From: Pterois miles
Taxonomy: Eukaryota > Chordata > Actinopteri > Perciformes > Scorpaenidae
NCBI GenBank assembly: GCA_947000775.1
Contig: CAMQGK010000130.1
Location: forward strand, 8,756,501-8,820,500
Length of the DNA: 64,000 nucleotides
Reading direction: 5' to 3'
The first letter of the stretch is position 1. Each line of letters opens with the position of its first letter. Positions 52,808-64,000 of this stretch are shown piece by piece. The position numbers and the translations under genes are program-made. The notes under the pieces are model-generated. The model had not been told where the DNA came from. It searched no databases and was given only the letters and a program-made list of their open reading frames with translations.

Positions 52808-55800
52808 ATGAGGCCTAACCGCTGCTGGGCCGTCCTGCATGTGTCCATCTTGGCTGGGCTGTTCCTCACCTTAAACGCTGACAGTAAGTTTTTGCATGTA
52901 TTTGCTGTCTCAGTATTTATGTAGTGTTACCTTTTCTTCCTCCGTAGGTCTGTGATGTGTGTAATCAGGACTTTTGGACTAAAAAGTCAGCTTTAGTGAC
53001 CATTATCCAAATTTTATGGTGAAGGTTGGAAGCCCGATTTCTTTAGAGGTCACGGACTCCCTGTCCAAAAAGAAGTTTACTCAAGTGTGCTATTAGTATC
53101 CGTCTTTTAAACTTAAAATAAGTTTACGTTATATGTACTTATCAGAGATGTGCTTAACAGAAGTATACATAAGTATACTTGGCTCATACTGACAAGTATA
53201 CAGAAAAGTTTAAGTATGCTTGGCTTATACTGACAAGTATACAGAAAAGTCTAATGATACTTGGCTTATACTGACAAGTATACATCAAATTATAAGTATA
53301 GTTGGCTCACACTGACAAGTATACACAAAAGTCCAAGTATACTTGGCGCATACTGACAAGTATACACAAAAGTTTAAGTATACTTGCATAATAGGCCTAC
53401 GTATACTTAATCTTTTGATCGAGATATACTATAAGAAAAGCATAATTAAGTATTTCCTTATATACTACAGAAAGGCATACTTACTTGGCTTGTAGTTGTG
53501 CTTGCTTTTTGATTGAGTAACCTATTAAAGCGTGAGTGTACATGTCAACACAGGATTTAGATTTACAGTACAACTGATAAGTATACGGTTTTTGTTTTTT
53601 TGGTTTAAAATTAGTCTTCACTGAACACACCACACAATAATCTTATTATGTATTTAACTGACAAGTAAAAATAATTGCAAAATGTCTGCTTCAGATGCTC
53701 AAAACATTACTCTGGTGTAATTTCTTCCTTATGTTTTTAGTACGTGTGGGAGCTTGATGGAAACAACTTAATACCAACTTAGAAGAGACAGAAATATTTT
53801 TTGAAAACACATTTTTCTAGAGCTTACTCATTAGCTTCATCGGTCGTCTACCCACTTGATGTTCCTAGTTTCTATAATTTCCTGTTTGCAACATGTCTTG
53901 GCGTGATTTCTTATTATAAAAAAGACAAATGGCTGTGTGAATGACCTCATTTACTGCCTCTGACCACACTGTTTTTCAAGTATTCAAGTCAATACTGTAT
54001 TTTCTTTGTGCCTTAAATGTTTCTTTGGTTTGATATTATTTAATGGTGACGTACGTTGGTGGCAGTGAGCAACCAACACTTAAAAATGGACAAAGCAAAA
54101 TCATTGTCATTCATGTTAAATATGACCACTATGTTACAGCAGTAAAGTTCACGTCGTAAAAATACCAAAAGATACATTAACAATGCATTGGTTTACATGA
54201 AAAGTGCATCATCATGAAGCTGAGAGCTGTTTCTATTTGCAAACATTTTGCAGATACGTATTCTTCACAGCACAGCGATGAGTCCAGTTGTCATGCATTT
54301 AAATTCATAGTTTTATTGAGCATTTTAAGATTATGTGCTACTAAAGCGCTTGTGGTGAGGTGCTATAGTTTCTAAGGTCAAGAATGAACCCTTGATCATT
54401 CATGACACAGGTGTTGCAGATTTTTAAAATTTTTTTATTTAATTATTATTTGGTCATTTTGCCTTTATTTGAAAGTGACAGTGATAGTTGTGAAAGGGGT
54501 ACAGAGGGTACGACATGCAGCAAAGGGCCACGGGTCGGATTCAAACCCCAGGCCGCTGCAGTAAGGACTCAGCCTCGGTACGTAGGGCTCCCACTTTACC
54601 AGGTGAGCTACTGGGGCGCCCCAAGGGTTGCAGAGATTGTTTTATGCAAAATAAGTTGAGGCTAGAATTCAGTTGGAGGTTTGAAGTTCGCCTTGAGACG
54701 CTACACTTCAAGCGGGATTCATTCTCAGTTCCTTCTCATGCAAATTGCGTTTCCACAAAAATGAAATGTCAGTTTCAGTGTGTAACTCGTTTTATTTTTT
54801 ACTGTATTAAAGTGTGCATCCTGTTGTCTTTTAATCTCACATTATATATAATGGTATTTTTCCTTCCTTTCACAATCTTACAGTAGGCTACTAATGTGTG
54901 TTTCAAGAGGTTGGTGTAAAAACTCCTCTCATCCTCTTCTCTTCGCCCATTCTGTATATGTTGGTTGTTATTTTTGTTTTGCAGACAAAGCTTCAGACTG
55001 TGAAGATGAAGTTACAGTATATCAAAACACGATTTATGGAGGTCCCCTGGGAGAAGACCTTAAGATTCACTGCTCTGTTGCTTTCTGCAACCACCCACCA
55101 CCAACAGTCTCCTGGTATAAACGTGAGAAAACCGACGTCCTCATCAACGTCAGCAGCAGCAGCCACATTAAAACGGAGTGGGAAACTTTAAACCAATCAG
55201 AAGGGAGATCAATTTTGATCTTCCAGAAACTACGCAGAAGCGACTCAGGTGTATATCAATGTAAAAGTGGAGGCAGTGTGAGTCATAACATCAGAGTCAC
55301 TGTCCATGGTGAGTATGTGTCTATACTAAACTGAACTGACCCAAGAAATCTTCACATTGCACAGCTCATATTTCTAACAGCTACTGACTATCAAAAGCTC
55401 TGTCTTCATCTCACGTAGACCAGATAGCTGCTCTGTGTTGTGTTATAGATGATGGCGAGCATACCAACGTTACACAGAAGAATGACACAACTCTGGTTCC
55501 TGAACCCACAGTAGATCTGTGGATGTACATGTACGTTGCTGCTGGGATTGTTGCATTCGTCATCATAGTGATAATTATATCCGTCATCTCAATGCGAGGG
55601 TGTACAGGTGAGGCGTTGAATAAACGTACCATACAGGACACGGTTGTGACTCTAAAAGCAGTAATTTCACCAAAATGTCATCATGTAGGGAAACCAAAGA
55701 AAGAGACGCAAACTGAAAATCAGGTAAGACATTTCAAACTTATATCCAATTTTTTAGTTCTTTAAACATTTTAATGCAAAATGCTTTTTTTGGGGATGTT

Positions 55801-56153
55801 TGTAGTACGTGGCAATCCCCATGGCCGAGCAACCCTTCCCACAGCCCTTGCAAGGAGTCAGCCCCTTTTTGCCGCCTACTCGAAGGTCCACCCAGAGGAA
55901 GACGGCGCCCTCACAACCCGATGATCTGTCATTACCGACAGACAATGAGCAAGTTTACGGCAAGATGGAAGAGGACGGAGAGAGATGGGGGGATGCGGGA
56001 GAAGACAAGGGGAGTTCTGTTGTGTATGCGGCCCTCAACCATCAGCTTCCAGCGGGGGGCGCTGCCCGGCCACGGAGGCCGAAGGAGGAGCCTTCAGAGT
56101 ACGCTGCTGTCCGTGTTAAAGACCCGTCACCCACCAGACAAAACTATAACTAA
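52808..56153 (+). CDS. btla: BTLA-like inhibitory immunoglobulin receptor
   Basis: B- and T-lymphocyte attenuator is an inhibitory receptor on lymphocytes that binds the TNF-receptor family member HVEM (TNFRSF14). Exons: 52808-52883, 54985-55308, 55449-55607, 55689-55723, 55806-56153; phases close at 313 aa. I chose the second in-frame ATG (52808) because the tandem copy starts at the same place. Residues 1-25 form a signal peptide. One Ig domain has C55 and C118 as the core disulfide pair, plus C31 and C60 (AFCNHPP, as in the BTLA KYCANRP region). A stalk with an N-glycosylation site (NVT) follows, then the membrane segment at about 157-181. The tail carries VVYAAL (Y272) and SEYAAV (Y297), matching the BTLA ITIM and ITSM-like sites that recruit SHP-1/SHP-2, plus VYGKM (Y249). 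Orthology rests on the tail and Ig pattern. Confidence 0.85.
53080..53420. repeat. 57-bp tandem repeat in btla intron 1
   Basis: Five or six copies carry TACTGACAAGTATACA and AAGTATACTTGGC. The unit shares the AAGTATACTT core with the repeat at 6.0-6.5 kb. Confidence 0.85.
54470..54622 (-). mobile_element. tRNA-derived SINE fragment, minus orientation
   Basis: The sequence ACATGCAGCAAAGGGCCACG, then GATTCAAACCCCAGG (the inverted B-box region) and CCAGGTGAGCTACTGGGGCG, is a repeat very common in percomorph fish. It lies in btla intron 1. Confidence 0.8.
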
Positions 56154-56437
56154 ATGACTTGAAAGCGGACCACATTAGGTGGAGTAATCTGCGCCTTGAT
56201 GTTGGCTAAAGTGAATTCTGCAACCACTCAAACTAGAGCAGCATATATTCAACTGATACGTCTCGTAATCTGCTCTTTTATCACAACATGAAGATGCTCC
56301 ATCCCACCAGAGAGATATCCCCTATGCTAACATTAGCATCCTCACCATTTCACCAAAACTTTAAAGGCCCTGCACAGGTGTTTTTTAATTTGAAGTGGGC
56401 GGAGCTATGCTGGGAGTTTGTGAGGTCATCATGTACC

Positions 56438-56443
56438 AATAAA
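56438..56443 (+). terminator. btla: Candidate btla polyadenylation signal
   Basis: This AATAAA is the first one after the stop. A second one at 58132-58137 lies just before the next gene, so a longer 3'UTR is possible. Confidence 0.5.
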
Positions 56444-56799
56444 AGTGGGTGGTTTCCCCACCTCAACAAGGTACTAACTGTTTCACTAAGGTTGCCTCGC
56501 TTGCATTATAAAACAGTAAAACACTGTATTCATTAGCTTACCCTTATCTTAGGAGTTCATGACAAACCAGACTGCAGGTGCGTTAATCAACACTTGCAGC
56601 AACTCAGCAAGTTAAAGGATAAAGCTGGTGATACAGAAACAACATTTAATTTATCCTACTACCACATATTGACTGTATATCTAAAAAACCTGACTTTAAT
56701 AACATTAATGACTCACTGTGTTACTGGGTTACGTGTTCCATCAGTACCGTGAAAACACACACTGTAGTTTATTTTGACTCAATCCCACATACACCATCC

Positions 56800-57352
56800 T
56801 AACAGCCGATTAGACTGTTGTCAGGCCATTAAATAGGCAGTATCGGTTGCTCTGAGCCCCATAGATGTGGGTCAATTGGGGCCTCCTACACATACTAGTG
56901 GGTTTTATCATCTTTTCACAAGGTAGGTCATCCAAAGAAGGTATAAAAGAGCACAACAGGGACCTTTAGTGACCTTATGACTGGAGCAGAAGTGAAAGTC
57001 AGGTGACACAAGGTTTTCTCCCAGGAGACTGGAGTTTGCATCCAGTGTGAAACCAACAATGTACAGCTGTCTTTGTGCTCACAAGTGTTAAGTTTCACTT
57101 TTAAAATGTAGTTATTTTAAGATAAAGCACAATGTTTCCCCCCAAATGGAAGGGTTTTTGTTGCCTAAACCTAAAGAAGTCATAGTTTTGTTGCCTAAAC
57201 TTAAAAAAAGCTTGTTTGCTAGTTTCATTCAGTTTTTCCAGCATGTTAGAATGTGTTGCTTTCACTTTTACTATGTAGTAGGCCCACATCCATGGTGCCT
57301 ATAGTGACCGATAACGCCTATTTAATGGCCTGATAACAGTCAAATCAGGTGG
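56800..57352. mobile_element. Foldback MITE-like element between the BTLA-like genes
   Basis: TCAGGCCATTAAATAGGC at about 56820 recurs inverted as GCCTATTTAATGGCCTGA at about 57317. Arms of about 75 bases (56804-56880 and 57275-57350) flank a core of about 400 bases without coding sense. Confidence 0.75.
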
Positions 57353-58382
57353 CCCTAAGCACCAAATGTGTATTAATACACAGCTGCAGTTAGTCCCCAA
57401 CAAATTAACCATTTACTCCTGTTTGAGTAACATCTGCTAAACCCTACAGTGCCCAGCTGTTTTAGGAAATAACTTTTCAAAAATGAAAATATATATTTGT
57501 GATCCAATCTTAAAGTTTTCTACTTTGGTCAGAGCCAATGTGTTTGGGGCCACAGACAGGAAGTAGTGAGAGACTGACAAATGTTTTGTTGGATATTTGT
57601 ATTTCATTGGATTTGTTGACAATAAGTAAAATAAAGAAATACACCAGCCGTATCCTCTAACATTAGCGGAAAAGGGCTGAAATCGGGCTATAAAGTCAGT
57701 CTGTGTAAATCTGCAGCATTGAAGAGGTCAAACGCAGCGCCATCTCTAACCAAACTAAATGTATTTTTACTAAATTTTGAGTCCTTTGCTTTGAATGTTT
57801 TGCATCATGAACTCCCTGTAGATTAAAACTGTGACCTCGTGCCATCGTGTATCCGTGACTTGAATTCAGTAACATCTGATAACGATAACGGTTTCATGAG
57901 CTTACAAACTGTACCAACTGTATCAACCATTGACTCATTTTCCGACTATTGAATGACGAATGAGCTTCTGTTATTTTCACAACCTTTTATAATTGCTGTG
58001 TTTCTTTAACTGGGAAATAGAGAATGTAATAATAATCATCACTTTGTGCAATCAAATAACATAATGTGTAAACTGTTTCAATTAAGATTATATGACGCCA
58101 TCAATCACTGCTGACTCACTTTTGTTTGTTCAATAAAACAGTCTAATACCATGGAAGCAAAAATGTTTACACACAAAAAAAACCCAGTTTCATGTGTACC
58201 AAGGTTGAGGAAAAAAGTACATGCGCCTAAAATGTCTTTTTCTGTACAGTATGTACATCCGCCAAAGACCACGGCAGGAACAAGCAGGAAGTAAAGTAAA
58301 CCACCTGTCATTTACTGTGATATCTAGAGCAGACCTGTAATGATAACAGAGGTGAGTAGCTGTTCTTTGAAGCATTTCCACC

Positions 58383-59784
58383 ATGAAACCCAACTACTGC
58401 CTGACCATCCTTCATGTGTCCATCCTAGCGGTGCCCCTCTTCCTCACTTTGGATGCTGATGGTGAGTTTTTCAGTCTGAGCACGCCTTTGTTTCTCTGTC
58501 GCAAGCTACATTTTCACAAATAGGAAGGCGATAAATGCATGTTAAACGTTATAAAGGTTTCAGATATTATGATTATACAGAACGTCACACATTAAATCCA
58601 GAACAGACGCTCAAAGACTCAACAGTTCAGCTTTAAAACTCAGCAAGGAAATAAACTAATTGTCAAATTCATAAAAGATTTCAATATTATAATGCAGATA
58701 TTACTTGATGTTTGCACGTCAGGAGTATGTGTAGATGTTGGATAAAATGAAATATACAAATTATTAACAATTTCAGGCAGTATAAATTACATCAAATTTG
58801 TTAAAAAGTGCTTTAACCACAGAAATACCACACATGACTTGTTGACCTGAATTTTTTGTTTGATGGGTGCAGCTGCAGCATGAAAAACCCCAAACAACGT
58901 TTTCTGTGATCTTTTTCTGGATCATTCCTACAGACTGATTTTTCAAATGTCAGATACTTTTACACACTGCTGCAGCTTCAGGCTGTCAAACGGGGGTTAA
59001 AATGTCTGATCATTTTTTTGTTTTCTTTCTGCAGGTGAAGCTTCAAAATGTGAAGTTGCATTTAAAGAGTGCGGCAACAGGGATTATGATGCCATCCTCG
59101 GAAGAGACTTTAGGATTCACTGCACTGTTGCTTTCTGCAACAATTCACCACCAACAGTCTCCTGGTATAAACTTGAGGACACTGAGTACGTCCCCGTCAC
59201 CGTCAACAGCCATGTTAAAACAGAGTGGGAACATTTAAAACATTCAGACTGGAGATCGTTTTTGATCTTTCAAAACATCCTCAGAAGTGACTTAGGTGTT
59301 TATCAATGTCAAGGTGGAGGCAGAGTGAGTCATGCCATCACTGTCTATGGTGAGTGTGAGTCTCTTCCAATGATGTCACCAGGTCAAAAACAAAATTTTC
59401 TGTACATGAATTTACCTTTTATACATCCATGATGCTTAATCAAATGTCATGTTTTATCTTCCAGCAACTGGGGACTTCTGGCTGTATGTGTACCGTGTTG
59501 TCGGGATCATGGTGTTTGCCATCTTAATACTAACTTTATGTGTCGCATCAAGATGTGGGAATAAAGGTGAGAATTTTAGATATTTACATACATTGATTGT
59601 TCAGCAGCAGAGGCCGTCATCAAGGTCACATCTGTAAACAAAACACAAATAAACATGTAATACAGTATTCATTATATGATTCTGAGAACGGTAACTGATC
59701 TCTGATTGTGCAGGAAAATCCAGCGACCGCCAGCCCTCCCATGATGCCTTGCCTGCCAACCATATTTATGACAATGATCCGTAG
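58383..59784 (+). CDS. BTLA-like receptor, tandem copy with short tail
   Basis: Exons: 58383-58461, 59035-59349, 59465-59566, 59714-59784; they total 567 bases, 188 aa, with intron phases identical to the upstream gene. Residues 1-26 form a signal peptide. The Ig domain matches its neighbour closely (HCTVAFCNNSPPTVSWYK, VYQCQGGGRVSHAI), with C56/C118 as the core pair and C32, C39 and C61 besides. The stalk is almost gone (ATGDFW). The membrane segment is about 137-158, with R142 near its outer edge. The tail is about 27 residues, begins GKSSDRQ, and ends at IYDNDP directly before the stop. It has no ITIM. IYDND equals the Grb2-binding site of mammalian BTLA as I recall it. Open splice sites and phases argue for a live gene. 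It may be a soluble-ligand decoy, an activating partner, or a copy that lost its terminal exon. Confidence 0.8.
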
Positions 59785-60019
59785 TTCCTATAGACATATA
59801 TACAGTCCGTAGACGCCTCATTGGATGCTTCAGTTTCTGGGGTGTTACATCAATGTGGCTGCCATTTTGGACCAGGCAAGACTGACCTGTAACTCTATAC
59901 AAGAGAACGAGGGAGCTGCTGTTTTTCTGGATAAAAAGCTCTATAATGTCTACATTTCTCAACCAATTTCAACAATTCTTAATTATATTAAAAATTTGTT
60001 GATTTACATGGAGTAGAAA

Positions 60020-60025
60020 AATAAA
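60020..60025 (+). terminator. Candidate polyadenylation signal of the short-tail BTLA-like gene
   Basis: This AATAAA is 236 bases after the stop at 59784. Confidence 0.5.
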
Positions 60026-60529
60026 GCTCTGGATACTTCTGCTATAATTGCTACTAGATGCTCAGGAGACGAGTGTGTACTGACATGAACTGAAGTGTGG
60101 CTCTGGCTTAGTTTCCTTGTTTAAGGTTAATACAACTACGTCCCTGTATCATATAAATGTCTAAAATGGAGAAATGTCTTCCTCCGTTTTAGGGATCATC
60201 AATCATTACTCCTCACACTGCTACTGCAGTTACTATGTTCATTTTCAGGCACTTATCAATAACATAATACATACAATAATAATACAAATAAGCAATCAAA
60301 TAGTCGTAAATACCTGTCTAAAGTTAACGTTACCTAAGCCAAAATTTAAACTATTGTAACATCAATACAACATGAACTGGAAGCAGTGACGTTGAAATCA
60401 GATAAGAAATGTAGATGTTATAGTGCATTTTAGTCAGAAAAACGACAGCTCCCCGTTCACTTGTTTGTGTTTCCAGGCCAGTCTTGCCTGGTCCAATATG
60501 GCGCCCATGTTGACGAACGCTCCAGGGTT

Positions 60530-61065
60530 CAATGTGGCCTCTACATATTTGTTGGTGCCTTCAAATGGGGTCGTGTTTACCGTGTGTACAAGATCGGAAG
60601 TCTTGTACACGACATGCGTTGCGTTCAAGTGGTTAAGTCATGAAGAACACCGCTGCTAATTAATATTAATGTTACTGTCCGAGTCTAGAAGCCACGGAGG
60701 CTAACAGTTTAGCAAGCTAGCTAGCAGGTAACAGGAAATGCAAAGACATGACAGAGGAGAAAGATGAGGTCGTTGAGAATATCAACATTGTCCTCAGACA
60801 TATTGTAAAATCACTAAAAAAAACAATATATGACTGAAATTACAATACACTGTACAATATCAACTTATAATACACCGATAAATGAACTTCCATGGGCTCC
60901 ATTTCTGACAACGTCAACAAACACGTCACAAGTCGTGAACTCGGAGCTTTCAGAAACTTTCCACTTACAAGGTCGTGAATACGACATGAGGGGGGCGTTC
61001 ATGTGGACCCAACTAGTAAACATGGTAAACACGACCCGATTTGAAGGCACCATGAGTCTATGTAG
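60530..61065. mobile_element. Foldback element with about 100-bp inverted arms
   Basis: GGTGCCTTCAAATGGGGTCG, followed by TGTTTACC, near 60552 recurs inverted as GGTAAACACGACCCGATTTG, then AAGGCACC, near 61024. ACGACATG words also pair across the element. The core is AT-rich with no coding sense. Confidence 0.7.
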
Positions 61066-62029
61066 TCCCTGTGTCTGCGCCTCGAAATCAATCTGCTAAG
61101 TTCATAAGTGATTCATATCAAAACATCTCACATTCATTTCAACACTTAGTAACCTGTAACTTCACTCTGATTATTCACATTTTTACTCATTTGTGTTTAT
61201 TATATTTTGCATTTTTATGTAATATGCTTTGGAAATTATTGACTGACTTTTAATGGGATTAAAATAATCCTTTTTCCCCCTTTACATTGACAAAGTATGA
61301 TACATGTCTTCATAATGTGGTGGATAATGTTCAATATGGTGCTTGACTCCACTCTGTGCCTTTGTATTCCTGTAAATCAAGCTGTAATAACAAGAAGTGC
61401 AATTTCTCTCGTGTGAATGCAGAATGTGACAGAGATTTACAACTGAAAAGTTTTACTTCCTGTGCAGATAACAGACCTTGTTTCAACGTCCGATGCAGAC
61501 GCCCTGTTTTAAAAAGTGTCTCTTTATCTATATTGGTGTTTTTGTTTGCACCTCTGTCCCTTATGAACTTTCACTGATGATCAAAAAAGCGTTTCTTCTC
61601 GGGTACAGTATCTGTTGTACTTATGGGAACAGGCTGTCAACTGACAAACAGGAAGCAGAATTAAACCACATGTGACATAAGCGTATATAAAAACAAAGGC
61701 TTTACAGGAAAGAAGAGAAATCTTGCAGCTAGTTAGCTTGCTATCATTGGCTACAGTTGAGGATAATGGGAATGATTTGCAAGTATCTGGTCACAAATTT
61801 AAGTAACCCAAGTGAAATTTTACCCGCTGGTGGTGCGAGCAGAAAAGTGACATTAACCCTCTGAGAACCAACCAACTTTACCCTCGTTCAGAGGCTGCAG
61901 CAGGTTCAGTTTGAGAGCTGATATTATAAGAAACTAGAAAACCTATGGAATCCATTAATACCAACCACGGTGTGTTAGCTTGTTGTGAAGGAGGTTAAAT
62001 AATGCTCCAAAGTTGTGCTAAATTTTGGC

Positions 62030-62480
62030 TAGGAAAACTGACATGGCCGTATTCAAAAGGGTCCCTTGACCTCTGACCTCAAGATATATGGATGAAAATG
62101 GGTTCTATGGGTACCCACCAGTCTCCACTTTATACACATATCTACAGTGTTTTGTAGACTATCAATGTGTTATTTTTGCCAAACCTAAAGTTATGTGTTT
62201 GAATATTTCTGCATCAACAGTCTTGAATTACATAATTTGGGTATCACTGTAAAGCTGAGACTCTTGTGGATCCAATGAGCTCAACTGTATTTATGTGTGA
62301 TGATGTTAGTCCTTATAGGAGCTATTTCATTGTAGTGACACTGTTTTTTGAAACTTGACCTCACTGTATAAATCCATTATGTTTTTAACTCTTATACAAT
62401 TGTACAATTCATTTAATTCATTCATTCATGTTTATACAAGTTCCCAGCTTCCAGATGATGCAGCTTTCTACCAGCAAGCT
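62030..62480 (+). repeat. Composite interspersed repeat, third copy
   Basis: It has CCTTGACCTCTGACCTCAAG and GGTTCTATGGGTACCCACC as near 19.1 kb, then AAGCTGAGACTCTTGTGG and TGTGTGATGATGTTAG as near 19.3 and 46.7 kb. Confidence 0.65.
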
Positions 62481-62910
62481 AATTTTGCAAAGTCAATAAT
62501 GTGTTTAGCCTAAAAGAAATTGATCAGATTATTTACTGATGTGCACAAAATTAGCACATATACTGTATATTAAAGTCTCTTGAGTTTGCAGAGATTGGAC
62601 AATAAATGCATTGCGCAGAAGGCAGGTTAATTCATTATTATACGTCCATTTCTGCATACCAAACTCAATCATTTGTTGAATGCCGATGTTGTTGCAGGGA
62701 GGGTTGAATCACCTGAACTTTTTCCATGCTGTGATTTCAACACTGAAACTAGTCCAAGGTACAAATGAATTACGGGCTCCCATATTTCAGTATGACTCAC
62801 CATTAACAAATAGGTGTTGAAGCACACGTTTGGAGCATGCACACAGGGAAAAACGTCTTGTGCTTGTATTTCAGTTCATCACAAGATCAACTCTCTCTCT
62901 CTGAATCCAG

Positions 62911-63002
62911 GAAATGGCACCCTTCAGACCGAAACCAGCTACAGTGTCAATGATAAATGGACCAAAAGAAGCCATTATGTCACATACAATATCAGAATAT
63001 AA
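62911..63002 (+). other. Possible orphan terminal exon
   Basis: A CT-rich tract ending TGAATCCAG gives a strong acceptor. The following frame, in the same phase 1 as the BTLA-like tail exons, encodes about 30 residues (NGTLQTETSYSVNDKW through YVTYNIRI) to a stop at 63000-63002. It would fit as an alternative last exon of the short-tail receptor or as a remnant of a third copy. I do not recognise the peptide and it may be chance. Confidence 0.2.
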
Positions 63003-63695
63003 CGGGACATAAAATGATTAGGATTAAACAAAATGATTACTATAAATTCATATATTTTTAGGTTTAGTTCTGAGAGAGAGAAAGAACCAAATACTATTCT
63101 CATGCTAAGTTAATAAGCAATCACTACAATTTACACTTACCTACAGGGGCGAAAAGTGTATTTTTTTTCTTTATTTATTTGTTCACGTGTTATCTCATTA
63201 CATAATATGAGAAAGGGCATTTTTATTATTATCATTATTATTTTTTGAGGGTGACCAGCAACCCCCAAAAGGTATATTTACCTTTGATTTTACAGGCCTA
63301 TACCTTAAGCCAACCCTGGTAATAGGCTTGACACCTAGTATGCAACATTTGTATTTATAATTAACACGAAATGAGCTGCATCTTGATTTTCGAGTATAAA
63401 TTTGTGATTTTGTGGCAACAAAGCTGTAACCACACTGATTGTCTGATAACGTTTGGTCGACTTTTATCATCTACAGAAGCTGTGTCAAAGGAGAACTGGT
63501 AAAATGGTCGAAAATTCACAATTCAAAACTGATTTGTTGAATGAGCGAAGCAGCGATAGCAGGGGTTGGCCGTACAGTGCAGGGCCGCATGAAGCACGAG
63601 GAGTGGCGTGGCCTGTGGCATGTGTGCTACCTCTGTGGTTTTGAAGTGCTAAAAGCTGACGTACATCGCTGCATTGCATGCACAATCTGGTACAG

Positions 63696-63696
<1 letters not shown>

Positions 63697-63734
<38 letters not shown>
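63697..63734. repeat. (CA)n microsatellite
   Basis: It is a pure CA run of 19 units. Confidence 0.95.
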
Positions 63735-63735
<1 letters not shown>

Positions 63736-64000
63736 TCTTGCAAAAACACCCTACCCAACAAAATGCATGTCACAGCGCCAAAGTGACACATTACAAACAA
63801 GGAAGTACAAGAAGCACAAGTATGAGGTTGTTTCCAGCTGTTAATAGATGTCATATGTCAACCGCTGTGCTAGTTTCTTCATTATGTTACTTTGGTCCGG
63901 TGGATGTGAAGAAATTGTGCATGAAATATTTGAATTAAAGCTGGATGGGACAAGAGCTAATTTGAGAGCCCTCACCTTAAAGTAAATTAAACATGGTCAC

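Larger units (their letters stand above)
61066..63696. other. Gene-poor interval downstream of the BTLA-like pair
   Basis: Apart from the repeat at 62.0-62.5 kb and the possible exon at 62.9 kb, the stretch shows AT-rich sequence and short frames only. No recognisable gene starts before the window ends. Confidence 0.5.

Noticed and set aside
60461..60643. 60-codon frame and its antisense partner as genes
   Set aside because: Both lie in or beside the inverted-repeat element at 60.5-61.1 kb and echo the other arm.

Overview
This is vertebrate nuclear DNA, almost certainly from a teleost and probably a percomorph. The genes are split into short exons with GT-AG introns. The proteins are orthologues of vertebrate proteins, and the introns carry repeat types common in spiny-rayed fish: tRNA-derived SINEs, short TIR elements whose ends resemble TAGGGCTGTCAA, and foldback MITEs. 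I assembled gene models by hand from homology, splice sites and reading-frame bookkeeping; all exon phases close except at one place in znf654.

Layout, left to right. (1) 185-7082, + strand: the last five coding exons of vegfc, a lymphangiogenic growth factor; the start of the gene lies left of the window. Its 3'UTR runs to about 8.36 kb. (2) 8.4-13.8 kb: gene-free DNA between two converging genes. (3) 13847-26055, - strand: znf654, nine coding exons with a giant last exon. That exon is broken by one extra base in an A8 run. (4) 27941-36859, - strand: cbs, cystathionine beta-synthase, 14 coding exons (589 aa), with a noncoding first exon and GC-rich promoter near 40.3 kb. (5) 41620-50951, - strand: u2af1, the small subunit of splicing factor U2AF, including both mutually exclusive third exons. 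(6) 52808-56153 and 58383-59784, + strand: a tandem pair of BTLA-like immunoglobulin receptors. The first has a long tail with ITIM-type motifs. The second has a very short tail and an arginine at the edge of its membrane segment. (7) 59.8-64 kb: mostly repeats, plus one possible orphan terminal exon near 62.9 kb.

The genes do not form one pathway. cbs and u2af1 are also neighbours on human 21q22.3, so that adjacency looks like old vertebrate synteny; the joins to vegfc, znf654 and btla are probably fish-specific or lost in mammals. The most novel-looking item is the BTLA-like pair, which has the layout of an inhibitory/activating paired-receptor system. Other notable items are the znf654 frameshift and its roughly doubled length, the diverged alternative exon of u2af1, a SINE carrying a perfect template-switch hairpin, and a 94-base near-perfect palindrome in a cbs intron. 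I saw no tRNA or rRNA gene, no CRISPR array and no bacterial or viral gene.
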